A DNA stretch of 64,000 bases. It comes from Ficedula albicollis (lineage: Eukaryota > Chordata > Aves > Passeriformes > Muscicapidae). The position numbers and the translations under genes were made by a program. The notes beneath the pieces are model-generated. The model saw nothing but the letters and a program-made list of their open reading frames with translations. It was not told the origin of the DNA and made no database searches. Shown here one piece after another: positions 1 to 15,975 of the stretch. Every line of letters begins with the position of its first letter. Position 1 is the stretch's first letter. The stretch is taken from NCBI RefSeq assembly GCF_000247815.1, contig NC_021676.1, positions 1,250,350-1,314,349 on the forward strand, given 5' to 3'.

Positions 1-3033
<3,033 letters not shown>

Positions 3034-4185
3034 CAGGTTTGGGATTGCCATGGGGACACAGTGAAGATGCAGGTTTGGGATTCTCATGGGGACACAGTGA
3101 AGATGCAGGTTTGGGATTCTCATGGGGACACAGTGAAGATGCAGGTTTGGGATTCTCATGGGGACACAGTGAAGATGCAGGTTTGGGATTCTCATGGGGA
3201 CACAGTGAAGATGCAGGTTTGGGATTCTCATGGGGACACAGTGAAGATGCAGGTTTGGGATTCTCATGGGGACACAGTGAAGATGCAGGTTTGGGATTCT
3301 CATGGGGACACAGTGAAGATGCAGGTTTGGGATTCTCATGGGGACACAGTGAAGATGCAGGTTTGGGATTCTCATGGGGACACAGTGAAGATGCAGGTTT
3401 GGGATTCTCATGGGGACACAGTGAAGATGCAGGTTTGGGATTCTCATGGGGACACAGTGAAGATGCAGGTTTGGGATTCTCATGGGGACACAGTGAAGAT
3501 GCAGGTTTGGGATTCTCATGGGGACACAGTGAAGATGCAGGTTTGGGATTCTCATGGGGACACAGTGAAGATGCAGGTTTGGGATTCTCATGGGGACACA
3601 GTGAAGATGCAGGTTTGGGATTCTCATGGGGACACAGTGAAGATGCAGGTTTGGGATTCTCATGGGGACACAGTGAAGATGCAGGTTTGGGATTCTCATG
3701 GGGACACAGTGAAGATGCAGGTTTGGGATTCTCATGGGGACACAGTGAAGATGCAGGTTTGGGATTCTCATGGGGACACAGTGAAGATGCAGGTTTGGGA
3801 TTCTCATGGGGACACAGTGAAGATGCAGGTTTGGGATTCTCATGGGGACACAGTGAAGATGCAGGTTTGGGATTCTCATGGGGACACAGTGAAGATGCAG
3901 GTTTGGGATTCTCATGGGGACACAGTGAAGATGCAGGTTTGGGATTCTCATGGGGACACAGTGAAGATGCAGGTTTGGGATTCTCATGGGGACACAGTGA
4001 AGATGCAGGTTTGGGATTCTCATGGGGACACAGTGAAGATGCAGGTTTGGGATTCTCATATGGACACAGTGAAGATGCAGGTTTGGGATTCCCATGGGGA
4101 CACAGTGAAGATGCAGGTTTAGGATTCCCATGGGGACACAGTGAAGATGCAGGTTTGGGATTCTCACGGGGACACAGTGAAGAGA
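3034..4185 (+). repeat. 36-bp minisatellite, 32 copies
   Basis: The array holds exactly 32 head-to-tail units of 36 bp (1152 bp). Each unit starts CAGGTTTGGGATTCTCATGG and continues through GGACACAGTGAAGATG. The central copies are identical as far as I can read. Variants sit at the ends: the first unit has GATTGCC, and the last four have CTCATATGG, CCCATGG, TTTAGGATTCCC and TCTCACGG. Homogenised centres with variant edges are usual for minisatellites turning over by unequal exchange or slippage. Because 36 is a multiple of three, frames stay open on both strands (2705-4261 minus encodes a 12-residue repeat), but nothing suggests these are translated. Confidence 0.97.
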
Positions 4186-6317
4186 CAGGTGAGGAATTGC
4201 CCAGGACACAGCTCAGCCCTGGGCAGGGGTGCCAGAGTGGCTCCAGAAGCCTGTCTGTCACTGAAGCAGGAGTGAGGGAACATCACTGCTCTGCTCCACA
4301 TCCTGCAGCACCTCCAGCCTGGGATGAACTTCAGTGGACCTGAGCTTGCTCCCCACAGTGGGAGTAGGCAACAGGAGGAAGACTAGTCTATGTTCTGTTC
4401 TTGACTATGTTTTGGGTCTCTTGAAACCTCACCCAGCTCAGGGAAGCTCAGTGCTCTCACCAAACTGGGCAAAGCTTGGCAGGGTCACCAGACCTTTCTT
4501 TTGTAGCCAGAAGGTCCCACCATGCTTGCAATCAAATGCATTTGTCAGAAACTCATCAGAAGCTTTTCAGGGGCTGCTCAGCTTCTGCTGCTCCTTTCCT
4601 GATTTAACTTCTCCAAGCTGCATCAATCATTCTAATAGAAAGTGTAAGGGGGATTGTTTTCCTTGTTTCCTTCATGTAGTTACCTGAGAGCTACCAGCCA
4701 CGCACATTAACAAAATAAAGAGTTTTCTGTGAGACAGGCACGGATACGGGAGCACAGCAAGGATCTGAGCAGCAGTTTCCAAACTGCTTTTAGCACTGCC
4801 AAAATCTCAGTAGGGACCAAGACCTAACAGGTGGGAGCAAAACATTCATGCCCCTTGTGCCCTTTGGACTGTGACCCCTTTTCTTTACCAACAGCTGCTC
4901 TTGACCTGCATTTTGAAGCCTGCTATAAATCCCAGGTTTTAGTTCTCCAGCCATTTATGCAGCAGAACCCTCCAGAAGAAACAGTGGCTGAGAAACATTA
5001 TTCCCTTCAGTAATTCATTTCTCCCTGGGAATGCTGAAGGGCTTCTCTCATCCTCACAGGAGAAAAGTAAGCAGTTCAAAACACTGCCAAGGCAGAAAAT
5101 CTACTGGGGTTGTGTAATTCCTGCAAAGAGCAGAGAAAGAGGAATTGCTCTCATTTGAGAGAAGCTGTGAGAGGTTTCTGGAAGTGTTTCTGGATCAGGA
5201 AAGAGAGACAGATCTGGGATGCACTCAAGACAGGTTTCTGAGTGCCAGCAGAGGCACTGGGCTGGGTTCAGTGACCTGACTGTAAAATGGGGTGGGTAAT
5301 GCTGCCAACTCTTTGAAAGAAAGATTATCTGGGTTGTGCTGCAGAATCCCCATGTAGCTCTGGATGAGTCACTTAAATTCAATTTTCTTCTGTTTACCTG
5401 TCTGAGAAATCAGAGAGCAGAGCAGATATTTTTCTCTATTCAATTGCTATTCAGATTATAAATGCTCTGGTGCAACATTGCTCTTCCTTTATGTGGAGAG
5501 CCAAATGCCAGGTCAGCAGGGCTCTTGCCTCAGCTGCAGCCTCTTGTTTCTAACATAATACAAATTATAGTGGCTGCTCCCCTCTTCCCTCCACTGCCAA
5601 AAGTCTCCCTGCCCGAAACTGATCCCTGGTATTCCACTTTGTCACTGTCCCCTGCTGCTGCCCATGGTGAGGTCCAAGCCATGTGTTCCCTGCTCTCCCA
5701 GCTTCAGCTGTAGAGAGAACAACCAGCTCCACATCCCAGCTCCACTTCCACATTTAAATGCCATTTCTTCCCGAGGAGAACAAAAGGAAAACCAATTATA
5801 GATGGCTGTTACTTTTATTTAAGAGCAAAATCAATGACTTTTATGTAACTTTCCTTGTATTACCATAATGTTAGCAACTTTAGCAAACATCTTAAACCGG
5901 AGGAGCTGCCAAATTCTCAAGTGGCCACACTTGATTTATAAGCTGCAATTATGTTTGTCAGCTGATAACCAGAGACCAGATCGGCTTTCACCAACTCAGT
6001 AGATTGGAAGTGAATATTTTATTACCTTTACCCAATCTTTCTTTTCAAATACAAAGTGCTTTTCAGATACAGAGTGCCTTTCAGACACAAGGCAGTGACT
6101 TTTCCAAGGAGCAGCAGGAGATGATTCCTGGTCAGGGCAGAAGCCGAATGCCTCTGTCACGTGGCAGTGCTCAGAAACCACAAAAGCAATTCTAACCTTC
6201 CTAATCCTTAAAAAAGGGCTTTGAGAGCTGTTCTCCACACACTTCTGGACTGTTAAACTTCTCTTCAGGACTCTCCTGCCCAAGCAGCGTCATTCACAAC
6301 CCGATTTTCTGCTCTGG
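4186..6317. other. single-copy noncoding sequence
   Basis: There is no recognisable exon, RNA gene or transposon. A short imperfect repeat of CAGATACAGAGTGC-type units lies at about 6048-6085. The stretch from about 5790 to 5990 is AT-rich. All open frames are short and unlike any family I know. Confidence 0.55.
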
Positions 6318-7127
6318 ACACAGAATTGTGCAAACAGTCTCTCTGTTTTTTCTGGATGTCTCTGCCTACCAACCTTTCAGTCTGGATGCTCTATGACAAA
6401 AGAATCCTAGGTGAGCTCCAGAAACAAATTAACTTTCCATTTTCAGATAATAACTTCCTGGGAAAAAATAAAGCAAGCTATTCTTCCTGTAGTTCACAGT
6501 GAGATTGACATTCACTGAAAATTACTGTTCATTTCAAACATATTCTTTTACTGCAAGGACTTCATCCATGCTGCATGCTGGGGTGAGGTACCACTGCAGA
6601 GCCCAATTTCCGCAAAAACACAGTGAAATTAAAATTAAAATTAAAAAGAGAAAGAGGTCTACCTGAAGCAGGAGTTCTAGGATAACCAAGAATAAAGATT
6701 CAGCAGAGGAATGTAAGTGTGAACACAGAATTGTGCAAACAGTCTCTCTGTTTTTTCTGGATGTCTCTGCCTACCAACCTTTCAGTCTGGATGCTCTATG
6801 ACAAAAGAATCCTAGGTGAGCTCCAGAAACAAATTAACTTTCCATTTTCAGATAATAACTTCCTGGGAAAAAATAAAGCAAGCTATTCTTCCTGTAGTTC
6901 ACAGTGAGATTGACATTCACTGAAAATTACTGTTCATTTCAAACATATTCTTTTACTGCAAGGACTTCATCCATGCTGCATGCTGGGGTGAGGTACCACT
7001 GCAGAGCCCAATTTCCGCAAAAACACAGTGAAATTAAAATTAAAATTAAAAAGAGAAAGAGGTCTACCTGAAGCAGGAGTTCTAGGATAACCAAGAATAA
7101 AGATTCAGCGGAGGAATGTAAGTGTGA
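6318..7127 (+). repeat. 405-bp tandem duplication, two copies
   Basis: Copy 1 is 6318-6722 and copy 2 is 6723-7127. Both begin ACACAGAATTGTGCAAAC and end GAGGAATGTAAGTGTGA. Reading them side by side I find one substitution, A at 6705 against G at 7110. Each copy carries a short ATTAAA-type pentanucleotide run. The near identity means the duplication is recent, gene-converted or an assembly error. Nothing in the unit looks coding. Confidence 0.95.
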
Positions 7128-7193
7128 TGTCAGTGCTGCAATCTGGAGCAAGTGCTGGTTTTTTTTACTTAATAACAATGAATGTCAAATTCT

Positions 7194-7470
7194 CCAGGAA
7201 AGGAATTTGCAAAGTCCTGGTAACAAGTCTGCTGAGAAACTAAATTGCAGTACATTCACCACAGTAGATTATCTGTCACTCATAAAATCAGTACTTTCCA
7301 AGTCACTTCCTAGCATGCTCAATGTACAGGCAGAGACCCAGGAAAGGAATTTGCAAAGTCCTGGTAACAAGTCTGCTGAGAAACTAAATTGCAGTACATT
7401 CACCACAGTAGATTATCTGTCACTCATAAAATCAGTCACTTCCTAGCATGCTCAATGTATAGGCAGAGAT
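7194..7470 (+). repeat. 144-bp tandem duplication
   Basis: Copy 1 is 7194-7337 and copy 2 about 7338-7470, both starting CCAGGAAAGGAATTTGCAAA. Copy 2 lacks 11 bp (around ACTTTCCAAGT) and has a few substitutions near its end (GTACAGG against GTATAGG). It lies only 66 bp after the 405-bp duplication, so two independent tandem duplications are nearly adjacent. Confidence 0.93.
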
Positions 7471-9060
7471 AAAAATATTTACAAACCCCAAGCATATCCA
7501 CCACTGTGACACCACTTTCCTAACTGATTTGTAACTTCAGGCTTTAAAGGGAAGCTCTGCAACAAGCAATCTTACACTGGTGTGACAGTAATTAAATTAT
7601 CCATTTATATGAAAACCACCATTTTCATTGGCCAGATAAGAAGGAATGGAGGAAACAACAGCTGGATCACACTCAAAACAGAAGCAAACCTCCTCAGAAC
7701 CTATCTGGAGGGATCAAATTCCTAAGCTGGGGAAAGTCAGATAAACTGGTTCTCATCCCAGACAGGCATAAATCAGGACTAAACCTGCCAAAAGCCAGAC
7801 CGGGGTGTTAATCACACTGATGGAATTGCAGATGCCATCAGTGGGATGGAAACAAGGAAAGTAGTGTTAATGAGATTAGAGCCCATCCAAACCATCCTGC
7901 TTCCATGCAACAGGATAATCAGGCTCTGATTAGACAACTCCTGCATTATCACTTCAAAGCAGATGCAGCAAAGAGCTGATGGAAGGAGCAGAGTGGATAG
8001 GGAGCACACTCCTCTCCACTGATGGATGATGGATGAGGGGAGAGTAAAACAGAATCACCACTGGACAGGAATAAAGGTGCAACTTGAGACATGAGGGGCT
8101 GAAGCTGTCAGCCTCAAAACAAGCAAAGATTGTTTGCACATTGCTTAGCAGGGGTAACAGCAAAATCCTAATGAACATCAAAATTTCAGTTTGACATCAC
8201 TCAGCCAAAAGGGTATTGGCTCGACTAAAAGTCTGAGCCACAGCTACATGGAATTACTGTTATTCTAACTGTTTTCTGGTTTAGTCTCCCTGCTGCAGTA
8301 TCCCTGGATACAGACTGAAAATACCTTTCTGTGTCTGACTGAGACACCCCAGCACACCCCCGCTGCTGCCATTCCTCCCTGCCAGCTGCTGCTCTGGGGG
8401 CTCACACTGCACCCCACTGTGCTTTCACCGTTTGGCAACACCTCCCAAACCAAGGCAAAGCACTGGGAGGAAGAGCTGGGAGCTGGAGGAAGATCCAGTT
8501 CCTATCTCAGCGATGGCACAAACCAGCCTTGAACTGCCCTTTGGGAAAGAGGCTTACTCAGATAATTTCAGAAGTGCTTAATTCCAAGTGGGGGCTGGTT
8601 TTAACTCAGCACGGTCCCCCTGATTTCAGGGGGATCACAGAGGAATTTGTCCTTCTGAGCAGGTTTTGCCAAATTAAGCTGTGGAGAACTATTTCCATAG
8701 TTTGAATGGAGATATACAGCTTCCTACCTAGTGGTAATTTAATTCTCTGTCTGATAGACAGGAAAATCCTTTCAGTGAATTATATCAATGCTAGCTTTTC
8801 TTATATGCTGCCAGTGCAGGTTTCTTGTAACACAATGGCCAGAACTGTGAAATTTCAAGATATTTGCCAGGCAAATTGGAACTACAAATGATGCTGTAGC
8901 TGCAGTCCCTGCTTGGCTGGTGGACCTGAAAAGCCACGCTGATCCTTCCTGAGTGCAGTAAGATGTAACCTTTACTTTTTCACTGCATCTTCTTTCTTTA
9001 GATCATTTTTGTCATTCAGAGCGCTGGCAATCTTTCTGGCTAGGTGAGCACAGAAATGTT
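7471..9060. other. single-copy noncoding sequence
   Basis: I see no recognisable gene or transposon in this span. The composition is ordinary and CpG is low. Confidence 0.5.
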
Positions 9061-9560
9061 GAGGTTATAATGTATGGAGCCTCTGAAAGGTGTGACAGGG
9101 AAAGGAAGCATTATAAGCACCTCGAGGAGATTACAGGGAAGGGAGATGTGGCATTAGGAGAAGTATTTGAGGGGCAGGACCAGGAGCAGATATGCAGTGT
9201 AGGGAGATCACTGACATAATACCATAAAGAGCTCTTGGCATCGAGGAATGGAAGGGGGTTGAGAGATACAGGAAGGAAGAGAATTACCCTGGGGAGTGTC
9301 TGAACGAAGGCACAAGAAAAGGAGATAGGAGATATTCCTGAACTTTTCATCATAGCTGCAGGACTGATCACCATTGCAAGATGTTGAGGAAAATCTGCAT
9401 TTCACTGGGTGGTGTGGGGCTGCCATGAGCAGGGGAAAGGCTGTGGCAGCTCTGGGGCTCCCTGGCCTGAGGGCTGACTGAAAATGTGGCGTGGCAAGGT
9501 GCAAGTCCAGCAGTGACAGCAGGGGACAGCCCTTACAGAGGTGCTGAGCAGCCACAATCC
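9061..9560. other. purine-rich strand segment, unidentified
   Basis: The + strand is clearly enriched in A and G over about 500 bp (many GAGGA, GGAAGG and AGGAGA words). That leaves the minus strand pyrimidine-rich and relatively free of stops (two overlapping open frames at 9111-9555). It resembles the compositional asymmetry at about 48780-50700. It could be an old transposon fragment or a transcribed region, but I cannot name a family. Confidence 0.3.
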
Positions 9561-12500
9561 CACTGGCATCACTCAGACCTGCAGGGAGTCACCACCTCTG
9601 AAAAATCAACTTGTGGGAGCTGAAGGCACCCAGCAGGTTCTGCTCTGAAGTGTCACATTAGGGATGTGACAGCAAAATCCAATAAAATCTCTTTCCACAC
9701 ACACACACCAGTGAGCAGATGCACACACACGCCCTTAGACTTTGCCACACTTCTCCATCTTCCCTTATTAGAATGATAATAAAATTATCAACTAAATTAT
9801 AAATTAAAAATGATAATTATAAGCCCGCAACATTTAGTGAGGGCAATCAGAGAAGTGCTAATTATCACAGTGGGTCTGAACACCTCTGGTGGCCACGTAA
9901 TGGAAAGGAAATACAGCACATCTTGAAAAACAGTACAAACATGGAAGGAAACTCTTCTCAGCTACAGCTACCTGCTTTTGATTCTTTTATTCCTGCTTTA
10001 ATAACAAGCTATGGTGAATTGCAGCACAGCTGTGCATGTGCCTTGGGATGAGAGAAATTCTCCTCTGCCATCCACCAAACAGGCTCAAACCCTCATCTTC
10101 ACATGAAACCAAGATCTTCAATCTGTTGGTTAAACCCTCCCTTACCCATCCCAAAGTCCCTCCAAGGCAAAGGCTTTGTACACAAATGGTGCTGTGTGAC
10201 AGACAGTGGAAGTGTGGGTCAAACACGTTCATTGTGTTGGGGCAGACAAAGGAGAAACCCCTGGAGCCACAAACCCTGCCTGGCACAGTGAAACACCTCC
10301 CCTTTCCAAACTGATCTTTCCGTTTGCTGTGGTGGTGAGTGGCCTTTGCCACAGTTTGTCCCCTTTGTCCTCATGCCCTCACACAGGCTGTGTGTGCCCT
10401 GGTTTATCCCAGCCCAGCTTTTGATGCTGCTGCTGCTGTGGCAGCTCAGGGCACAGTGCCCCCTGCCCAGCACTCTCCTCTGAGGCTTCTCTGAGCCCTC
10501 CTTGGTGGGAATTTGCTTCCCTGCTCTTGCTGCAGGAGCGCAGAGAGCGCTGAGGCTCTCCAGAAGCCCCAGCCTGCGTGGGGAAATCAGCCTGGAAAAT
10601 TCTCTGGGCTTTCTGGAGGGATTCATTCTGCAGCTCTGAGCAGACACTTGACAAATCTCCGCTTCAGAACTCAGTCACAAGCTGATCTTTTCTTTGGGAC
10701 TCAATCCCTAAAGATCAGAAGAAGGGCTCTTCAAACTTGGATTAGTGCAATTTGCCTTTTCCACCTTTCTTTTGTAGTTTTAAAAACTGCTCTTATACAA
10801 TTCCTTTTGCAAGAAGTGCAGCACTTCTCAAACCTGCATATAAAATTAACTGGAACTACTAACCTTGTAAAATGACTGTTCTTACTGATCAGCCCTCAGA
10901 TGTATTCTGATGTGTCTTCCCTTCTGTACAACATGAAATGTAGTTCCACTTGGCTCAGAGCGATGCCTCTTCATGATAACACTTTCCATAATATTTGAGA
11001 GAGCTGGACCAGTCAGTCAAAGCCTTTCCTCACCCTATTGTCTCTCCAGGCTCCTTGGCTTACACAAGGAGGTTTCTGAAGAAGTGTCAGGGTCACTCAG
11101 AATCCTTGGAGCTATCAAGAAGTCGGAGTGAAGTAAGGATGTGGAATCTGCCCATTAAAAGGGAGCTGCCAAAGCAGCATCTGCTGGGGCTGGGAGATCT
11201 GCAGGAAAGGAGCCTGACTTCAGAGGGGGAGCAGAACAAAACCCACGAGTCTGAGCTGCAAGGAGGCTGTGCTGCCTCAGGGGATCACCAGGCTGCCCAT
11301 GCCTGCTGCTGGGTGAGCACACCAGGTTCCAAGTGCTCCTGTGCTCTGTAGGATGGGGCAGTCTCCACCCTGAGCTCACCCCGCCGGGGTTTCTGGGGTG
11401 TCTGATCTGGAGGAAGGCTCTGCTGGAGAGGGCTGCTCGAAGATAAGGCACACCAGTCCTGATACCAGCTCAGCTACCTGCAACAAATCCGCTTTTTCTA
11501 CCTTTTAACATCCCTGGCACCGCCCTGGAGAAGGCACAGATCCCCTGCTCGGGCACATCTGGACTCAGCACAGCGTGTTGGGAACTCTTTTGCCTTTTGC
11601 TGATCCTCCTCTCATCCTGCCACACATTTGTTTATCATTAGCACAAATGATGATGGGTGTCTGTACGATTTGAACAACCTTTCCTCTAACAGCATCAGCT
11701 CAGCCTTTCTTCTCCCTAAGCTGCAGTTCACTACAAGGGCTGCAACAGCTTTTATGTTTAACAGAATCTTTAGTCTGGCAATCATGATTAACTCCTCTCT
11801 ACAGAGAAGTGCTATTTTAATAAGACCAAGTGAAGAGTTCTAAGAAAATCTTTTCATTTCTTTTCTTTTTTTCTTTTTTTTTTTTTTTTCAGAAGACTTA
11901 GACATCTAAGAATTAAGACTCTGCAACTAAAGTTTAGATACAGCATAGCCAATTCTTCTGTTGGCCCCTTGAAATATTCTGGAAGGTTTCCAGCAGACCC
12001 AATTATTTCAAATAAGCTTCAGAAGTTACATTAAGGGCAGCGTAACAGAATCTGTGAATGTATTCAGTCTTTGCCTCGCTGCCTTCTGACCTCTGATTTA
12101 TTTCCAAATAAAATATTTAACATAACTTTTTCTAATTTTTATAGGAGCTTCTGGAGCCCAGGCACTGACATTATTTGACATGTAAATTATCCTGAAAATT
12201 TAATAGCTTCTTTAGGGTCACGGTTATGTTTTGGAGCAATAACAAATTAGGAAACCTTGTTCCACCATGCTTAGCCAAAATTAGATGTTGTCCTTTCTTA
12301 GGAGGCTCTTAAAAAGCTTCTTAAACAACAGCATGCCTTGTACTAGCCTCATTCTGCAGGAAGTGAAGTCATTGTCCTAAAAAGCCAAACGTCCTCCTCA
12401 GAGTTTGAGGAGGAGGAGTGCCACAAAAAGGTAAAGAAAAGAGGATCCCAATGTTAAACTCCACCTGATGTCCCCTAATATCGCTCACACCAAGGTGAAT

Positions 12501-13639
12501 CACTTCTTGTTACACAGGGAGGCTTGGAAATTCAAAAATAATGATTTAGAAGGAAAGCAAATGCGAGTCTCCATCTCCCTCATCCCTCCCCAGTTCACAG
12601 CCCAGTGCTGCTGGATGTTTCACCTGAATTTTAGGATTTAGCCAACGCCTGCCCCAAAAGTTTCTGGAGAGCTGGGCCAGGCAGAGGGTGAGGTCAGGAT
12701 GGGAACAGCTTGAGAAAGAAGAGGAAAGCCCAGCAGGGCTCCTGCTGCAGGTTTTATCACACACCACGATGCCATACAGGAAGATTTCTAATAAGGAACA
12801 CAACTGAAGGAGAAATCTGGAGTCCCTAATAACTCTGTACCTGCAAAGGCTCATACAGTGCTTGCTGGGTTTGTTTTATTGGAAACCCTACAGAGATTGA
12901 TCTGAGAGCAAAGCAGGGGCTGGGGGGTGGCTCTGCTTTTGACACAACTTTAGCCTGTTCCAGTGCTCAGCTCCAGCCAGACCTGACACAGCGCAAAAAT
13001 CGATATTCAGCAGTCTCTGATGTTTCCACAAGGTAGGAAGAGTAAAGAAAAGGTAGCAGAGGTTACAACTAACATGAATCTTGAGGCTGGACTGGTCAGC
13101 CAGCTTCCCAGAGAAACTCATCTCTTCCATGGAGTAAGGGCATTTCTGGTCCTCGTCTCCCTGTCAAATTCATTCCTGCACGAGCAGTGGAAGATAATCA
13201 CATTGGAACTGGATCAGTGGAGAAGTGTGAAAAATGTGGCAGCATTCAAGTTCCTGTTTGAGAAGAGGCATTTACCAGTCTTGGGAGAGAGAGAATAAGA
13301 AAGTGTATAATTCAACATTTCCTTTTGATCTGTAAACTACTTTTTTCTTCTGAGTTAATTTGCTTAAAAAATGCACAAAGAGGGAGGGCAAAGCAGAAAG
13401 TAAATGTGCTAAAATGTTTGACAGAAATTCAAATGTTTGTGAAGAAATGCATTTGTTATTCCACGCACAGAGAGCATCAGTGTTTGCTTTGCTTACTTGG
13501 GTGCATAAATCTAATGGCAGGAGAAGTCTGAACACAGCATTAGGCTGGAGAAATTCCCAGAGCTGATGCCCTTTGTGCCCTGGAGGAAGGAGATCCCCCC
13601 TAACAGCAGCACTGGGGCAAGGCTGCCTTCTCAAAGATA
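9561..13639. other. single-copy noncoding sequence with short homopolymers
   Basis: This span holds a short (CA)n at about 9697-9710, an AT-rich patch at about 9770-9830 and a T-rich run at about 11862-11890. Open frames up to 142 codons (for example 10219-10647 minus) show no domain or motif I recognise. The AT-rich part at about 12000-12300 may be single-copy noncoding DNA of older origin. No exon could be supported. Confidence 0.5.
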
Positions 13640-13839
13640 TTGCTCAGTCCACGAAATGACTGCAGGCTGGGCTGCTGCAGCCACAGAACTCCCACTCAGA
13701 AAACACAGCCCGCGGAAACGACCGAAACGTGGGTAATAATCCATATTATCAATAATCAAATCAACAGCTACACCTGCTTTGTTGGAGCCTTAAGAGGTGA
13801 CACCACCTGCAGTGCCCAGCCTCTTCCTAACAGGAATTT

Positions 13840-14480
13840 GGTTTAATGTCGAGCATGGAACCTCCCCATGAGCTCCACATACGGAATGGAGAAGGATTGA
13901 AAACGCTGCTGCTGCCCTGAGCCACCTCTGTTGGGAAAGATGAAAAAGATGAACCCCACAAATACGAACGCTCAGGCTCTGGGAGCATAGAAACCATGAA
14001 CGGGGTGGAAACGAAAGCCACTTTTGAGGTACCGAACCGCAGTTACTGAATAACCAGGAGACAACGGGATGGCCGGCTGGGGCTGATCCCCTCCTGACAG
14101 AACAATGCCCTCTGCCCGACAGCGGGTACGAGGGTCAGACCCATCCCTGCGACAGCCCAAAGAGCAGTCTTTGAAGTGTAACACGCTATGGTAGTGTAAG
14201 GATCCTTATTGACCGAATGTAAAAGCTACAAAATTTGTATTTTGTAATACATTGGTTAGTGGGAATTAGAATATTCATGATAGAAGAAAACTTAATGTAT
14301 TGTAAACGGGAAATCGCTTCCTTCCTCTCTTCTCTCTCCCTCTTTCCCTTCTTCTGTTATCTCATTGCTCTAACCCCCTCTCACTTTCTGTCTTACTTTG
14401 GGCTGCAGAGAGCAACCCTTAGTGAGATTCTTTGTACTTTACCCTTACAATAAATGTAAGAGTAGCTTTTAGCTGATGCA
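13840..14480 (+). mobile_element. probable ERV LTR-like fragment
   Basis: CpG dinucleotides are denser here than in surrounding DNA, which fits a younger insertion. From about 14190 the sequence is organised like an LTR: a CCAAT-type ATTGG at 14251, a long pyrimidine stretch, and an AATAAA at 14449 followed within a few bases by GT-rich sequence. About 350 bp upstream (13840-14190) has the same CpG-rich character and could be retroviral internal sequence. I could not define TG...CA ends or a target-site duplication, and no retroviral protein motif is visible. The assignment is tentative; an unrelated CpG-rich segment is possible. Confidence 0.35.
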
Positions 14481-15100
14481 GAGTGAAGGAGCTCTGTCCC
14501 TGAGGACGTCTGTCCCGATACAGAGACTCGGCGTGGAGCCGCACACCTCCAGTGTGTGCAAGAAGCAGAAGGCTGCGGGCAGTTCCTGCTCTGGCAAAGC
14601 CTGGCTCAGCTGGGGTGCCTGGGTCAGAGCTGCACAGCAGGCACTGCAGTGCTCTGGCTGCTTCAGGGCAAGGGCTGCTCGGGAGAGAGCCTGGCCCACA
14701 CGGACAGGAGATGGCAGAAGGTGATTTGGGCAGGTCACTCTGCCTGTCACGGCTTGGTGAGGAGTGACCTGCCCCTGGCACGGTGCAAGGCAGGACAGGA
14801 GCTTCTCCTTCCTCCCAGCCAGGCCAGACAAGCCCAGAGGATGCTGAGCCACGTTTGTGGAGGATTTTTATAAATGCCTGCTGGCAATGAATCCATCCCA
14901 GGACTGCACCTCTTACAGTGGGAGAGCTGAAAATCAGCTGCAAGCAAGCACAGCCACACGCAGCCAGCCCTGGTACCAACAAAACACAAAACTCTCTGTG
15001 CCCGGCCAGCAGCACAAATGGAACCCTTCTTTAAAAATTGCTTTACATCCACTGCTCCTGCCCAGATTTTCCAGCATCACTGAAATGCTGGAATTTTTCT
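14481..15100. other. GC-richer noncoding segment
   Basis: This follows the LTR-like block. A small CpG cluster lies at about 14505-14545 and the rest is moderately GC-rich. The 198-codon frame on the minus strand (14419-15015) has no recognisable domain and overlaps several other open frames, as expected for GC-rich noncoding DNA. Confidence 0.4.
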
Positions 15101-15760
15101 GGCTTTTTTTTTTTCTTTTATGCTTGTCCTTACTATGCTATAATAAATTACAGTGAAACCCACACCAGTCAGTTAGGACTCTGGAGTGTTTAAAATCTGT
15201 ATCCTAATTTTGTGATTTAGACCCATTTATATGTAAATTTAAAATAGAAAAAAAGACGATTTCCCTATTATTTCCCTTATGATAAATTAGTCTGAATTAG
15301 TGATGAATATAAAGAATTAACTCTTATATTCCTTATGTTTTGGCTCATTTACAAATGACATAAGAGCCCATTAGACACTTAAAAAAGTATGTCAAGTAAA
15401 AATAAAATTCTCTACAGAAAACAAAGTAAAATGCTTAATGATATAATGAAGACTCATTAATGTAATGCTTATTTTAATATTAAATATTCACAAGAATTGT
15501 CATAGCTCTTGTCTTAATCAGATGAGCTTTTGTAATATTTATTTGTCTTGTAATTCAATAAATATTTATACATCCATTTCCAAACTTTACTGGTCTTTGC
15601 TGTATTAAATACATTTTAAACTTGTTAATGTTTGAGGAGTGTTTTCTCCAAGTGTGCCAGGCAGACATTTGACAGTGCCATGTGATGCTAACTGTGGGTA
15701 CACAAACAACCTCTGAGAGGAACCTTCCACACCAACCTGCCAAGGATTAAAAGCTCCTTT
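15101..15760. other. AT-rich, possible conserved noncoding element
   Basis: This 0.6-kb stretch is AT-rich, with very low CpG, no visible transposon and several homeodomain-like ATTAAT and TAATTC cores. Such composition is common for conserved noncoding elements around developmental genes. Conservation cannot be judged from one sequence, so this is a candidate only. Confidence 0.25.
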
Positions 15761-15766
15761 TTTTCA

Positions 15767-15975
15767 GAATATAGAACATGCCTTTATATATGATAAATGG
15801 ATATGTAAGAGATTATATATATTATATATGATAAACATATAAATATTTATATATTTTTAAATTATTATATTTATATATGATAAAAGAATATATTATATAA
15901 GAGATGAAATATATTAAAAATGACAAATATATAAATATTTATGTATGATATATATTTATACATGATAGAAGGATA
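15767..15975. repeat. AT-rich low-complexity repeat (TATATGATAAA-type)
   Basis: About 200 bp consists almost only of A and T, with recurring TATATGATAAA-like words and alternating TA runs. The words are imperfectly tandem. Self-complementary stretches could form hairpins or cruciforms. It is a common kind of vertebrate low-complexity DNA. Confidence 0.8.

Noticed and set aside
14419..15015. 198-codon minus-strand frame
   Set aside because: No domain or motif is recognisable, it overlaps several other open frames, and it lies in GC-richer noncoding DNA next to an LTR-like block.
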